Source of the DNA: Streptomyces sp. NRRL F-2664
Lineage (GTDB): Bacteria; Actinomycetota; Actinomycetes; Streptomycetales; Streptomycetaceae
NCBI RefSeq assembly: GCF_000719345.1
Contig: NZ_JOFX01000003.1
Span: 1-64,000 of the forward strand
Direction: 5' to 3'
Length of the DNA stretch: 64,000 nt
The translations under genes and the position numbers were made by a program. Below the pieces are notes generated by a model, which ran no database searches, was not told the DNA's origin, and saw only the letters and a program-made list of their open reading frames with translations. Positions 43,069-51,069 of this stretch are shown here, in pieces. Numbering within the stretch: position 1 is the stretch's first letter; each line of letters opens with the position of its first letter.

Positions 43069-43671
43069 TCATGTCCGGTCCGGGTGGCTGCTGCCGCCCA
43101 GGACGTTGTCGACGTGGGCGGCGAGCGAGGAGCGCAGGTCCTCGGGGGACATCTTCCCCTCGTCGATCAGGTGGGCGACGAGGTCGGCGCGGAGGGCGGC
43201 CAGCAGCGCATGGGCGGTGAAGTCCGGGTCGTGGACGCCCGGTACCCGGTCGAGTGCCGCGCGGAGCGTTTCGTGCCACCAGCCGTAGTGCTGGGCCCGG
43301 TAGGGGCTGCTGAGTCCGGCGTCCTCCGCGGCCGCCATCAGGTTCCGGTTCTCGATCTTGAATGTCAGCGAGGTGTCGAGGAGGTCCAGTACCCGCTGCC
43401 GCGGCGCGGAACCGGTGGCTTCCTGCACCTCCTGCACCCTTTGCCGGAGCGGTTCGAGGCGGGAGGCGATCACGGCGGCGATCAGGCCGGCGCGGTCGCC
43501 GAAGCGGCGGAAGAGCGTGCCCTTGCCGACGCCTGCCGCGGCGGCGATGTCGTCCATCGACACGCTGTGGGGGCTGCTGCTGGCGGCGAAGAGGGCGTCG
43601 GCGGCCGCCAGGACGGCTTCCCGGTTGCGCTGGGCGTCCGCGCGCTCCGTACGTTCCGCTCGCCGGTCCAC
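43069..43671 (-). CDS. TetR family regulator, probably autoregulatory
   Basis: A 200-residue TetR protein. The helix-turn-helix is near the N-terminus: VSMDDIAAAAGVGKGTLFRRFGDRAGL. The remaining residues form the ligand-binding helical domain. GAGGAG precedes the GTG at 43671. It lies 62 nt after the NmrA-like gene on the same strand and is presumably co-transcribed from the promoter at 44798-44826. Two matching palindromes there are likely binding sites, giving negative autoregulation of the operon. The ligand is unknown. Confidence 0.85.
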   Translation of the reverse strand: MDRRAERTERADAQRNREAVLAAADALFAASSSPHSVSMDDIAAAAGVGKGTLFRRFGDRAGLIAAVIASRLEPLRQRVQEVQEATGSAPRQRVLDLLDTSLTFKIENRNLMAAAEDAGLSSPYRAQHYGWWHETLRAALDRVPGVHDPDFTAHALLAALRADLVAHLIDEGKMSPEDLRSSLAAHVDNVLGGSSHPDRT

Positions 43672-43733
43672 AGGTCGTCCTCCTCGGTCTTCGGCCTCTG
43701 CGGCCCCCGCAGATGGTATTCGGGCAGTCGGTG

Positions 43734-44606
43734 TCAGCGGCTCGCTGCCGCGCGCATCTCCCGTTCGACGAAGGAGCGCAGGGTGCCCGGGGGGCGCCCG
43801 GTGAGGCGCTCCACGGTGTCGGAGGTACGGTCCTCGGCACCGTCCGCGATGGCGCGGTCCATGCGGGCCAGCATGGTGGCGAACTCCAGCGGTGTCGCGG
43901 CGGCCCAGCGGTCGCGCAACTGCTCGAAGGTGAGCTGCCGGTGCACGACGGGGCGTCCGGTGACCTCGGTGATGACCGTGGCGGCGTCGGCGTAGCTCAG
44001 TGCCTCGGGGCCGGTGAGGACCAGGTCGGTGTCGGGGGCGTCTTCGCCGGTGAGGCAGCGGACGGCGACGGCGGCGATGTCCTCGGCGTCGATAAATCCG
44101 ACGCGTCCGTCTCCCGTGGCCGTGAGGATGGTGCCGTCCTCGCGGATGGTGCGTGCGTGCGGAGCGGATCCGGCGAAGTTCTGCATGAACCAGGAGGGCC
44201 GCAGGACCGCCCATTGCCCGAAGAGGCGGGGCAGTTCTTCGTGGACCCGGCCCACGGCCGGGCCGCCGGCGGGGATCGCCGAGGAGCTGAGAAGCACCGC
44301 GCGGCGCAGGCCGGCCGCGCGGGCCCGATGGAGGAACGGGAGCATGACGGAGGCCGGGTCCGGTGAACCGGTGGGCGGGACGAGATAGGCGCGGTCGACG
44401 CCGTCCAGGGCGTCGGCCCAGGTCGCGGGCTCGTTCCAGTCGAAGCGGACGGACTGTGCGCCCGGGTGCGGGGTCGCGGTCCGGGCGGCCGCCTTGACGC
44501 GCCGGCCCTCGGCGAGCAGTCCGGCGGTGACGCGGCGGCCGGTGGTGCCGGTGGCCCCGACGACCAGGGTGGCGGGGGTGGCAGGGCCGGTGGGGGCGGG
44601 GGTCAT
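43734..44606 (-). CDS. NmrA-like NAD(P)-binding oxidoreductase
   Basis: A 290-residue atypical short-chain dehydrogenase of the NmrA/quinone-reductase type. It has the dinucleotide motif TLVVGATGTTGRRVTAGLL, VLRPSWFMQNFAGSAPHA in the position of the usual active site, and GFIDAEDIAAVAV further on. Members bind NADPH and either reduce quinones or sense redox state. It is encoded directly before a TetR regulator under two palindromic operators. That arrangement is typical of a detoxification unit induced by an electrophile or quinone (inference). GGAG stands 7 nt before the ATG at 44606. Confidence 0.8.
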   Translation of the reverse strand: MTPAPTGPATPATLVVGATGTTGRRVTAGLLAEGRRVKAAARTATPHPGAQSVRFDWNEPATWADALDGVDRAYLVPPTGSPDPASVMLPFLHRARAAGLRRAVLLSSSAIPAGGPAVGRVHEELPRLFGQWAVLRPSWFMQNFAGSAPHARTIREDGTILTATGDGRVGFIDAEDIAAVAVRCLTGEDAPDTDLVLTGPEALSYADAATVITEVTGRPVVHRQLTFEQLRDRWAAATPLEFATMLARMDRAIADGAEDRTSDTVERLTGRPPGTLRSFVEREMRAAASR

Positions 44607-44791
44607 CGGTCGGCTCCGGTGCGGTCGGCGCGGAACACGATCGTGCGGGGAGCGAGGATCTGATGGACCTTCACCCCGGGCACGTCGTGCGGGGCAACGT
44701 GGTCGGGAGTGGCGCATGCGGCACGGCGTCGCAGCACGGCGATGGCGTGAAGTGCGCAGGTGCGCCACACAAACGGACCATCGGTCCGCAT
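44603..44791 (-). CDS. Possible leaderless small ORF ahead of the NmrA-like gene
   Basis: A 62-codon frame from the ATG at 44791 to a TGA that overlaps the next start (ATGA). The predicted transcription start falls on this ATG, since TATGCT ends 6 nt before it. No Shine-Dalgarno is present. The product (MRTDGPFVWRTCALHAIAV at the start) resembles no family I know. It might merely be the 5' leader of the NmrA-like gene. The fit of promoter, start and stop overlap is the only support. Confidence 0.3.
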   Translation of the reverse strand: MRTDGPFVWRTCALHAIAVLRRRAACATPDHVAPHDVPGVKVHQILAPRTIVFRADRTGADR

Positions 44792-44826
44792 GACGCCAGC
44801 ATACGGACCGGCGGTCCGCTCAGCAA
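44774..44826 (-). promoter_or_regulatory. Promoter flanked by two copies of a TetR-type operator
   Basis: On the minus strand TTGCTG (44821-44826), a 17-nt spacer and TATGCT (44798-44803) form a good principal-sigma promoter. The spacer contains the palindrome CGGACC-GGC-GGTCCG (44804-44818). A second palindrome, CGGACC-ATC-GGTCCG (44774-44788), lies just past the transcription start. Centres are 30 bp apart, about three helical turns, so two repressor dimers would sit on the same face. The downstream TetR gene is the obvious candidate repressor. Confidence 0.75.
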
Positions 44827-44899
44827 GCCGGGCCCCCGGGGCGCACGCAGCCGTGGCCGACCGGCGGTCGGCCACGGCTGCGGCGCGGCATCGGAGGGA

Positions 44900-45265
44900 T
44901 CAGGAAGTGCGCTTCAGCGTCCAGGTGTTGGCGTTGAAGCTGGGGACGGCGGAGTAGCGGCAGCCGCTCGAGTAGTAGGTGCTGACGATGGTCCAGCCGG
45001 CGGGCGGCCAGGTCGATGCACAGGCGTTGACCTGCGTGCCCACGGGATAGCCTCTGAGGTCCTTGATCTGCTTCATGTTGGGCGTGAAGCCGGAGCCGCA
45101 CCCGGCACTGTTCCACCACTGGACGTCGACCCAGCCGTCCGGGGTGAGCGCACTGGCGCACATGTTGACCGTGTCGCCGGGCGCCGCTGCGGCGGGGCTC
45201 GCGGAGACGGCCAGGGCAGTAACGGCCAGGGTGGCCAGGGAGACGGCAAAGCGGGTGCGGATCAC
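44900..45265 (-). CDS. Small secreted cysteine-rich two-repeat protein
   Basis: A 121-residue precursor with a clear Sec signal peptide (VSLATLAVTALAVSASPAAAA). The 90-residue mature protein consists of two related repeats. Each has a conserved Cys-Ala-Ser, a Pro-x-GW turn, a pair of aromatic residues and a Ser-x-Gly-Cys: NMCASALTPDGWVDVQWWNS then AGC, and NACASTWPPAGWTIVSTYYS then SGC. Four Cys suggest two disulfides. No family name is known to me; size and export suggest an inhibitor, lectin-like or antimicrobial protein. GAAGGGACG precedes the GTG at 45265. Confidence 0.7.
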   Translation of the reverse strand: MIRTRFAVSLATLAVTALAVSASPAAAAPGDTVNMCASALTPDGWVDVQWWNSAGCGSGFTPNMKQIKDLRGYPVGTQVNACASTWPPAGWTIVSTYYSSGCRYSAVPSFNANTWTLKRTS

Positions 45266-45434
45266 GGGACGTCCCTTCCTCGGCGCACCGTATCGCCGCC
45301 GACCGTCGGCGGGCCGTGCCGGGCGCCGAGTCATTGCTATCCGAGCGGCCCAAACTGCGGAAAGTCACCTTTTGGGCATAACTCGACGATCGTTTGACGC
45401 CGCCGCCGGGGAGCGGCGGCCGACCGGGGGCGGG

Positions 45435-45950
45435 TCATGCGGCGCGGCACAGCTCCGCGGGCAGGGACACGGGGACGGGCACGGGCCGGACGCCGCGGGA
45501 GCCACCTGCGCCCTGCGCGTGCTGCCGCGCGAAGACGACGAGCCGGAGCACCGCGAACCGGGCGACGCCGGCCAGCGCGGAGGCCGACAGGTACACGGCC
45601 TGCTGGAGCACCGGCTCCGGCGCTGCCACCAGATGCTGGAGCGCCAGCATCGCGGCGCAGGTCACCGCATACGCGGCCACCGCGGACCCGGCCGACTGCG
45701 CGTGCTGGCGCCGGGTGGCACGCCCGCCCGCCCCGAAGGTGAAGCGGGCGTGGAGTTCGGTCGCGAGGAGCGTGGAGACCACCGTGACCAGGGCGTTGGC
45801 CAAGGCCCACGGGGCCAGGGAGGCCAGTGCCCCCACGGCGAAGCTGGAGGCGAGGCCCACGCCACCGCCGCAGAGGGCGAAGCGCGCGAACGCGGTGACG
45901 ACTCCGGGCCGCGCCGTCGCATGCTGCCCGCTCGGCACTACCGCTCCCAT
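45435..45950 (-). CDS. GtrA-like membrane protein
   Basis: A 171-residue four-helix membrane protein. The family pattern is visible in FARFALCGGGVGLASSFAVGALAS, ANALVTVVSTLLATELHARFTFGAG and the last helix VARFAVLRLVVFARQHA. GtrA proteins are thought to flip or present polyprenyl-phosphate-linked sugars in cell-wall or O-antigen modification. No partner glycosyltransferase is adjacent. The ATG at 45950 follows GGGGGAC. Upstream is a palindrome-rich stretch (46029-46069). Confidence 0.75.
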   Translation of the reverse strand: MGAVVPSGQHATARPGVVTAFARFALCGGGVGLASSFAVGALASLAPWALANALVTVVSTLLATELHARFTFGAGGRATRRQHAQSAGSAVAAYAVTCAAMLALQHLVAAPEPVLQQAVYLSASALAGVARFAVLRLVVFARQHAQGAGGSRGVRPVPVPVSLPAELCRAA

Positions 45951-46028
45951 GTCCCCCACCCTTCGACGCCCTACCCCTTGACGCGCACCCCCGCCGGCCC
46001 CGAAGACCGACGTGCGCGCCACCCATGA

Positions 46029-46069
46029 CGCCATAATGGCGCATCGATGGCGCCATGTCGAGCCATAAT
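46029..46069. promoter_or_regulatory. Cluster of ATGGCG/CGCCAT palindromes between divergent-oriented spacers
   Basis: CGCCAT-A-ATGGCG (46029-46041) and the perfect 10-mer ATGGCGCCAT (46047-46056) lie side by side. The word GCCATAAT occurs at about 46030-46037 and again at 46062-46069. The region is upstream of the GtrA-like gene and could bind a regulator. No -35/-10 pair is obvious. Confidence 0.4.
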
Positions 46070-46144
46070 TGACGCCACGCCATGCCAGGCGTGACGAACA
46101 TGCAGGTCGAAAGCGGTGCCAACGTCTTCATATGCCGGGCCGGA

Positions 46145-47623
46145 TCACCCCTCGTCCGGCACCAGGCTGAAGAGGACGCGCTGGTGCTTGTCAGGGAAGG
46201 CGGGGTCGGCCCGTTCGAGCCTGACCCGGACGCGCACGCCGAGTTCGAGGGGGGCAGCGGCCGAGGTGACCCTGCCCAGCACGGCGGGCTCCGCGAGCTG
46301 CACCTGTCCCGCTCTCGGGTTCGGGCGGGCCCCTTCGGCGTCGGTGTCGACGACGACGGCGTCGAAGACGGCGCCCACCCGGTCCATGAGCAGCGCCGCC
46401 TCCACCAGGTCCACGGACTGCCGGTCCGCGGCGCCGCCCTTGGCCTTCTCCATCCTGGCCGGCAACTCGTCCAGGGCCGCGAGCACCCACTCCGGCGCGG
46501 CCCGGTCCGCGCAGGCGGCCGCGCACAGTTCGCCGGCGTAGCGGTCGACCAGGCGCCGCAGCGGCGCCGTGCAGTGCGTGTACGGCGCGGCGATCGCCGC
46601 GTGGACGGTCTGCGCGGGGACGTGGTCGCCGTCACGGAAGGACCTGTAGACCGACTTCAGCAACAGCGCGCCGGCCGCCTCGTGGAGGAAGGCCCCGTGC
46701 GTGTGGTCGTGCGGATCCAGGGAGCGGATCAGCTCGGCGTAGGACACGTGGTGCGGCCAGTCGATACCGAGGCCCAGGGCGATGCGGCGCAGCCGGCCGA
46801 CCTCGTGGGTGGGGGCCTGCTCCTGGGTCCGCAGGATGCCGGGTCCGCCGGTCAGCATCATTGCGGCCGCGGCCATGCCGGTCATCAGGGAGATCTGCTC
46901 GTTCCAACCGTCCACGGGCAGCGGGGCCCGATAGCGCAGCCGGAACGATCCGTCCTCGACGGTGACTTCCTGGTCCGGCAGGCTGAGCGAGATGCCGCCC
47001 CGTTCGGCCTCGACGGCCTCGCGCAGGGTGCCGATCTCACGCAGCAGGGCGACGGGCTCCTCGGCCGTGCCGGAGTCGATGGCCTGCTGGACGGCTGCGT
47101 AGTCGAGCCGTGCCCTGCTCCGGACCAGGGCACGGCTCACGGATGAGCGCATCACCCGGCCGTGGGCGTCGAGGTCGTGTTCCCACAGCAGGGCGGGAAC
47201 CTTCTGGTTCGGCAGCAGGCTGGCCGCGCCCTCGGACAGGACGGGCGGGTGCAGGGGCACCTTGCCGTCGGGGAAGTAGAGCGTGACGATCCGCTCGCGA
47301 GCCTCGGCGTCCAGCGCGTCACCGGCGGTGACGAAGGCGGCCACGTCGGCGATGGCGTAGTGCACGCGGAAGCCGCCGCCGGGCCGTCGCGCCAAGTGCA
47401 TGGCCTGGTCCAGGTCGCTGGAGCCGGGCGGATCGATCGTGAAGAGCGGCAGGTCGGTGGCGTCCTTGTCGGGCAGGCGGGGTGCGCGGGCGGCTGCCTC
47501 GGCCGCCGCGAGCACGGGATCGGGGAAGGCGGAACGAGCCTGCAGATCGGTCCGGAGCTTCTTCAGGGCTGTGGCCAGCGCGGCCTCGGCCGCTTCGGAC
47601 ATGCGCATCGGGCGGCGTGGCAT
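46145..47623 (-). CDS. RNB-domain ribonuclease (RNase II/R family)
   Basis: A 492-residue RNase II/R-type exoribonuclease. The catalytic site is in PLFTIDPPGSSDLDQAMHL, where the clustered Asp residues bind Mg2+. IADVAAFVTAGDALDAEAR, LPNQKVPALLWEHDLD and APYTHCTAPLRRLVDRYAGE follow in family order. It lacks separate N-terminal cold-shock domains and has only a short C-terminal S1-like tail, as in the compact actinobacterial RNB proteins. It degrades RNA 3' to 5'. The ATG at 47623 has only a weak GGGGC upstream, and ATGs at 47608 and 47602 are alternatives. The frame is open much further upstream but crosses unrelated genes. Confidence 0.85.
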   Translation of the reverse strand: MPRRPMRMSEAAEAALATALKKLRTDLQARSAFPDPVLAAAEAAARAPRLPDKDATDLPLFTIDPPGSSDLDQAMHLARRPGGGFRVHYAIADVAAFVTAGDALDAEARERIVTLYFPDGKVPLHPPVLSEGAASLLPNQKVPALLWEHDLDAHGRVMRSSVSRALVRSRARLDYAAVQQAIDSGTAEEPVALLREIGTLREAVEAERGGISLSLPDQEVTVEDGSFRLRYRAPLPVDGWNEQISLMTGMAAAAMMLTGGPGILRTQEQAPTHEVGRLRRIALGLGIDWPHHVSYAELIRSLDPHDHTHGAFLHEAAGALLLKSVYRSFRDGDHVPAQTVHAAIAAPYTHCTAPLRRLVDRYAGELCAAACADRAAPEWVLAALDELPARMEKAKGGAADRQSVDLVEAALLMDRVGAVFDAVVVDTDAEGARPNPRAGQVQLAEPAVLGRVTSAAAPLELGVRVRVRLERADPAFPDKHQRVLFSLVPDEG

Positions 47624-47772
47624 GCCCCGAGCGTAGGACGCCGGGCACGCCCCGGCACCGCGGGCGATCCGTCCGGGTGGGGATCTGCGTCGGGGCGCCG
47701 GGTGGGGCCGGGCCGGGGGCACCGCCGCCGGTCGGCGCACGGGACGGTACGCCCGGCCCCGCCGCGGGCCGG

Positions 47773-48015
47773 TCAGGCACCCGTGCCGAGGACGGTACGG
47801 ATCAGGGTGCGCTGGGCGTCGGACAGGCAGGGGTCCTGGAGGTCGAGGACCTCGTCGTCGACGGTGATCCGGTAGCGGAAGCCGTCGGCCACGGGGGCGA
47901 CCGCGCGCTTCGCGAGTTCCTCCAGGTCCGCCGCGTCCGCACGGCCGGAGGTGTCGAGTGCGCTGAGCTTCTCCCGGCCGGTGAAGCCTCCGGAGCGGGT
48001 GACCGTGATCAGCAT
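47773..48015 (-). CDS. Emfourin-like protease inhibitor
   Basis: An 80-residue protein beginning MLITVTRSGGFTGREKLSALD, which matches the small protealysin-inhibitor (emfourin) family. The later DGFRYRITVDDEVLDLQDPCLSD is the typical second half. Emfourins bind M4 metalloproteases of the protealysin type and are generally encoded beside them; no M4 protease is present in this window. AGGAGG stands 7 nt before the ATG at 48015. Confidence 0.7.
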   Translation of the reverse strand: MLITVTRSGGFTGREKLSALDTSGRADAADLEELAKRAVAPVADGFRYRITVDDEVLDLQDPCLSDAQRTLIRTVLGTGA

Positions 48016-48316
48016 GGCCGTTCCTCCTGTTCGCTGGGGTGGCGTACGGCTGCGCATCGCAGCCACTGCCGCGCATGCCCCGAGCGGCGTCCCACTCCCC
48101 CGCATCGGCTCCCGCACCGCGCAAACGGCCGGAAACCGCTGTCTCCCGACCGATTGCCCGCCTTCGAGCAGGGTGTCCACGGTCCTGCGAGAACGTCCGA
48201 TTATCGACCTTCCGGGGGGAACACCCGTTGCTGTCCCGCGAGTTCACACAGGTGGAACCGGGGGCGGGCCCGCGCGACTCCTCCCCGACCGGCACACCCA
48301 TGGGCAAGGAGACACC
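48016..48316. other. Intergenic region with a short inverted repeat
   Basis: The 301-nt spacer between the emfourin-like gene and the divergent glycosyltransferase gene contains a perfect 7-bp inverted repeat, GGCTGCG-CAT-CGCAGCC (48048-48064). AT-richer words such as TCCGATTATCGACC lie near 48200. No gene is supported and no definite promoter could be assigned. Confidence 0.4.
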
Positions 48317-49438
48317 GTGCGCATCCTCTTCACCGGCCCGGCCTCGGCCGGGCATCTCTTTCCGATGATCCCGACCGCGCAGGCCTTGCGCGCCGCCGGC
48401 CACGAAGTGCTGTTCGCCGGCTCGCAGCCCCTGCACCAGCTGCGCCAGGCCGGCTTCCCCGTCGTCGAGATAGGTGACGGACGCTCCATCCGGGACGTGT
48501 TCGAGCAGGCCTTGGACGAGGAAGTGCGTTATGTCACGCCGGACATGACCTCGGACCAGATACTCGACAGGGCGGCCCACGGCTTCGCGCACCTGTCGCG
48601 TACCACCGTGGACGGACTGCTGGAGACGGCCGAGAGCTGGGGCGCCGACCTGCTGGTCCACGACTCCTTCCAGGCCTCCGCCCCGCTGGTCGCGGCCAAG
48701 CTCAAGATCCCGTCGGTGATCCAGAACTTCGGCGTCACGTCGGGCCACGCCATGGTCGGCCGGCTCGCCTCCCACTTCACCGAGGCCTACGAGACGTACG
48801 GGGTGGACGGTCCCGCCGAGGGCACGGCCCTGAACGTCGTCCCGGCCTCCCTCGGCGGTGACCCGACCGGCCTGCGGATGCGCTATGTGCCCTATAACGG
48901 CGGTGGTTTCGTCCCCCGTGCGCTGCTGCGCCGGGGCACCCGCCCGCGCGTCACCGTCACGCTGGGCACCGTACTCACCGAGATGGACGGCGTGCGCGCC
49001 ATCGTCCGCCTGGTCGAGGCCGCGGCGTCGGTGGACGCCGAGTTCCTGCTGGCCGTGGACGACACCGATCTCGCCCCCCTGGGCACCCTCCCGGACAACG
49101 TCCGCCCGCTGCCGTGGGTACCGCTGGCCGAGCTGCTCGCCACCTCCGACGCGCTGATCCACCACGGCGGATCCGGCACCCTGCTCACCGCCCTCCAGGC
49201 CGGGCTGCCCCAGCTCCTGCTCCCCCAGGGCGCCGACCACTTCACCAACGCCGACGCCCTGACCGCGACGGGCGCCGGCCTGCGGTCCACCTCCGACGGG
49301 GTCGATGCGGCGCTGCTCACGCGGCTCCTTGCCGACCCGGATCTGCGGGAGGCTGCCGAGCGCCTCCGCGCCGAGAACGCCGCTCTGCCGACCCCGGCCG
49401 AGACGGTTCCGTCCCTGGAGGCCCTGGCCACCGCCTGA
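48317..49438 (+). CDS. Macrolide glycosyltransferase-like GT1 enzyme
   Basis: A 373-residue GT1 glycosyltransferase. The N-terminal Rossmann domain starts MRILFTGPASAGHLFPMIPTAQALRAAGHEV and the C-terminal nucleotide-sugar site is PWVPLAELLATSDALIHHGG with GSGT following and PLP-like LPQGADHFTNAD. The HHGGSGT motif binds the pyrophosphate of UDP- or dTDP-sugars. Relatives glycosylate macrolides, polyketides and other small molecules, either for biosynthesis or for inactivation. No biosynthetic cluster surrounds it, so a detoxification or resistance role is as likely. AAGGAG precedes the GTG at 48317. Confidence 0.85.
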   Translation: MRILFTGPASAGHLFPMIPTAQALRAAGHEVLFAGSQPLHQLRQAGFPVVEIGDGRSIRDVFEQALDEEVRYVTPDMTSDQILDRAAHGFAHLSRTTVDGLLETAESWGADLLVHDSFQASAPLVAAKLKIPSVIQNFGVTSGHAMVGRLASHFTEAYETYGVDGPAEGTALNVVPASLGGDPTGLRMRYVPYNGGGFVPRALLRRGTRPRVTVTLGTVLTEMDGVRAIVRLVEAAASVDAEFLLAVDDTDLAPLGTLPDNVRPLPWVPLAELLATSDALIHHGGSGTLLTALQAGLPQLLLPQGADHFTNADALTATGAGLRSTSDGVDAALLTRLLADPDLREAAERLRAENAALPTPAETVPSLEALATA

Positions 49439-49506
49439 GGTCCCCGTACGACGGGCCCCTGAACGACCGAGCCGACCGGGACGACGTCGTCCACCCCGGC
49501 TGCGGG

Positions 49507-49530
49507 CCGGACGCGCTGACAGCCGTCCGG
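49507..49530. terminator. Bidirectional terminator between the glycosyltransferase and hydrolase genes
   Basis: CCGGACG and CGTCCGG ends (49507-49513 and 49524-49530) enclose a second short stem GCTG-A-CAGC, with one unpaired C. It lies between convergent genes. Confidence 0.55.
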
Positions 49531-49545
49531 CGCCGCGGTCCCGGG

Positions 49546-50436
49546 CTACGGCGCGGTGACGCGGTCGGCCCCGGTCGGTTCCGTGATCGCGGCGAGGTCG
49601 GCGAGGGCCCGGGCCGCCGGCGCCGGGTCGACCAGCCACTTCAGGTGACTGCCTGCCAGTGTGCGGACGTCGTACGGGTTGCCGGGCGTGAGGGCGTCCC
49701 CCTCGCGGATCAGCCGGTCCTGCATGGCGGGCGGCATGCTCGCGTCGTCGGCCAGGCGTACGAAGGTCCGGGGGATGCTGCCCCACGTCTGCGCCTGCGC
49801 CCGGTCGGCCGACGTGCCGACGTCGAGGTTCTCGTCGGGCTGGAAGGTGTTGAGGAAGGTCAGGAACTCCTCGTCGGTGCCGTCGGCGAGGAAGGCCGCC
49901 TTGAGCGCGGCGAGGGCCGTGGGGTCCGCCGTGCGGAAGTTGACGCGCAGCAGGCCGAGTTCCGCGGGGTTCCCGGCCAGCGCCAGGCCGAGGGAAGCGG
50001 CGTCGACGGATGCCATCTCCGGTTCGGCGTAGTAGTCGTTGACGTCGAGGTCGACCGGGGCCCAGGCGGCGACGTACACGATGCGGTCGACCAGGTCCGG
50101 CCGGGCGTTGGCGGCGGCGGTCGCGGTGATTCCGCCGCGGCTGTGCGCGACGAGGATCACCGGCCCGTTCTGCTTGGCCCGTTCCAGGACCCCGATCAGG
50201 TGCTCGGCGTTGTCGGCGAGCGTGACGCCGCGGATCGAGCCGGGGGCGGCGGCGAGGCCGGCGGGGTCCTGCGGTGCCTGGTAGGCACGGTGGTAGGTCG
50301 CGGCGAACCCGTGGCCGGGCAGGTCGACGGCGACGGAGCGGTGTCCCAGGAGGCCCAGTTCGGCCTGGAGGGGCGCGAAGGAGAAGGAGTTCGCGAAGGC
50401 GCCGTGGACCAGTACGAACGTCGGGGTCGGTTGCAT
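49546..50436 (-). CDS. Alpha/beta hydrolase
   Basis: A 296-residue alpha/beta hydrolase. TFVLVHGAFANSFSFAPLQAEL carries the oxyanion region and VILVAHSRGGITATAAA the nucleophile Ser (AHSRGG). The acid is probably in the region around TFQPDENLDVG and the His in LAGSHLKWLVDP. VDLPGHGF supports the fold. The substrate is unknown; the family includes esterases and haloalkane dehalogenase-like enzymes. The ATG at 50436 is used; an in-frame GTG lies four codons upstream. Confidence 0.8.
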   Translation of the reverse strand: MQPTPTFVLVHGAFANSFSFAPLQAELGLLGHRSVAVDLPGHGFAATYHRAYQAPQDPAGLAAAPGSIRGVTLADNAEHLIGVLERAKQNGPVILVAHSRGGITATAAANARPDLVDRIVYVAAWAPVDLDVNDYYAEPEMASVDAASLGLALAGNPAELGLLRVNFRTADPTALAALKAAFLADGTDEEFLTFLNTFQPDENLDVGTSADRAQAQTWGSIPRTFVRLADDASMPPAMQDRLIREGDALTPGNPYDVRTLAGSHLKWLVDPAPAARALADLAAITEPTGADRVTAP

Positions 50437-50587
50437 CGGTCTGCTCACTCGCTTTCGGTCGGGCACGTCGGTGTCCCCGGACAGTACGCAGAAAATGATC
50501 ATGCAACCAAGAGGTACGACGCCCTCCGCTTGCGCTCCCCGCACAGCCGGGCCGCCCCACCGCGGGCGGGCGGGGCGGCCGTCGGGG

Positions 50588-51001
50588 TCAGGGCATCTCG
50601 TCGGGGTCGCAGCTGGCCCGGCGCAGCCCGATCGTCCGCAGGGCCCGCATCAACGCCTCGTGGTCCCCCTCGCGCACGACGTGTACGGCGCCCTCCGCCA
50701 CGAGGCCCGACACTGCGCGGGGCACGCGCGCGGCGGGGGTACGCAGCACCACACCGCACGGCGGGTCCAGCCCCCGTACCCCGCGGAACACCCGCAGGAC
50801 CTCCGGGTCCGAGTCGAGGCTGTCGATCCAGGCGGGCAGGGACAGGACGGTGATGTCGGGCAGCAGGACGCGGGCGTGCGCGAGGGCGACGTCGGGGTCG
50901 TCGGCGTGTGACACGACCTGGAAGTGCGGGTTGCGCTGGATGCCCGAGCGGAGCAGTTCCAGCTGCTCGCCCTCGGGCACGCCGACGACCAGGACCGTCA
51001 T
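50588..51001 (-). CDS. Receiver-like protein of unknown function
   Basis: A 137-residue protein with the strand/helix alternation of a response-regulator receiver domain: MTVLVVGVPEGEQLELLRSG, PHFQVVSHADDPDVALAHARVLLPDITVLSL, VVLRTP and a C-terminal AEGAVHVVREGDHEALMRAL. The Asp in the third strand (about 49) sits where a phospho-acceptor would be, but the usual acidic pair near the N-terminus is missing, so it may be a pseudo-receiver. No output domain is attached. GGAAGGGTG precedes the ATG at 51001. It lies 68 nt downstream of the DUF3291 gene on the same strand. Confidence 0.6.
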   Translation of the reverse strand: MTVLVVGVPEGEQLELLRSGIQRNPHFQVVSHADDPDVALAHARVLLPDITVLSLPAWIDSLDSDPEVLRVFRGVRGLDPPCGVVLRTPAARVPRAVSGLVAEGAVHVVREGDHEALMRALRTIGLRRASCDPDEMP

Positions 51002-51069
51002 CACCCTTCCCATCGTGCTGTCCGGCGGGGCGGGAGGCGACCCGGGGAGCTGCGGCGGAGCACCCCGCT

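Noticed and set aside
47624..50560. Upstream extension of the RNB ribonuclease frame through several genes
   Set aside because: The extension crosses the emfourin, glycosyltransferase and hydrolase genes; only the part after 47623 resembles an RNase.
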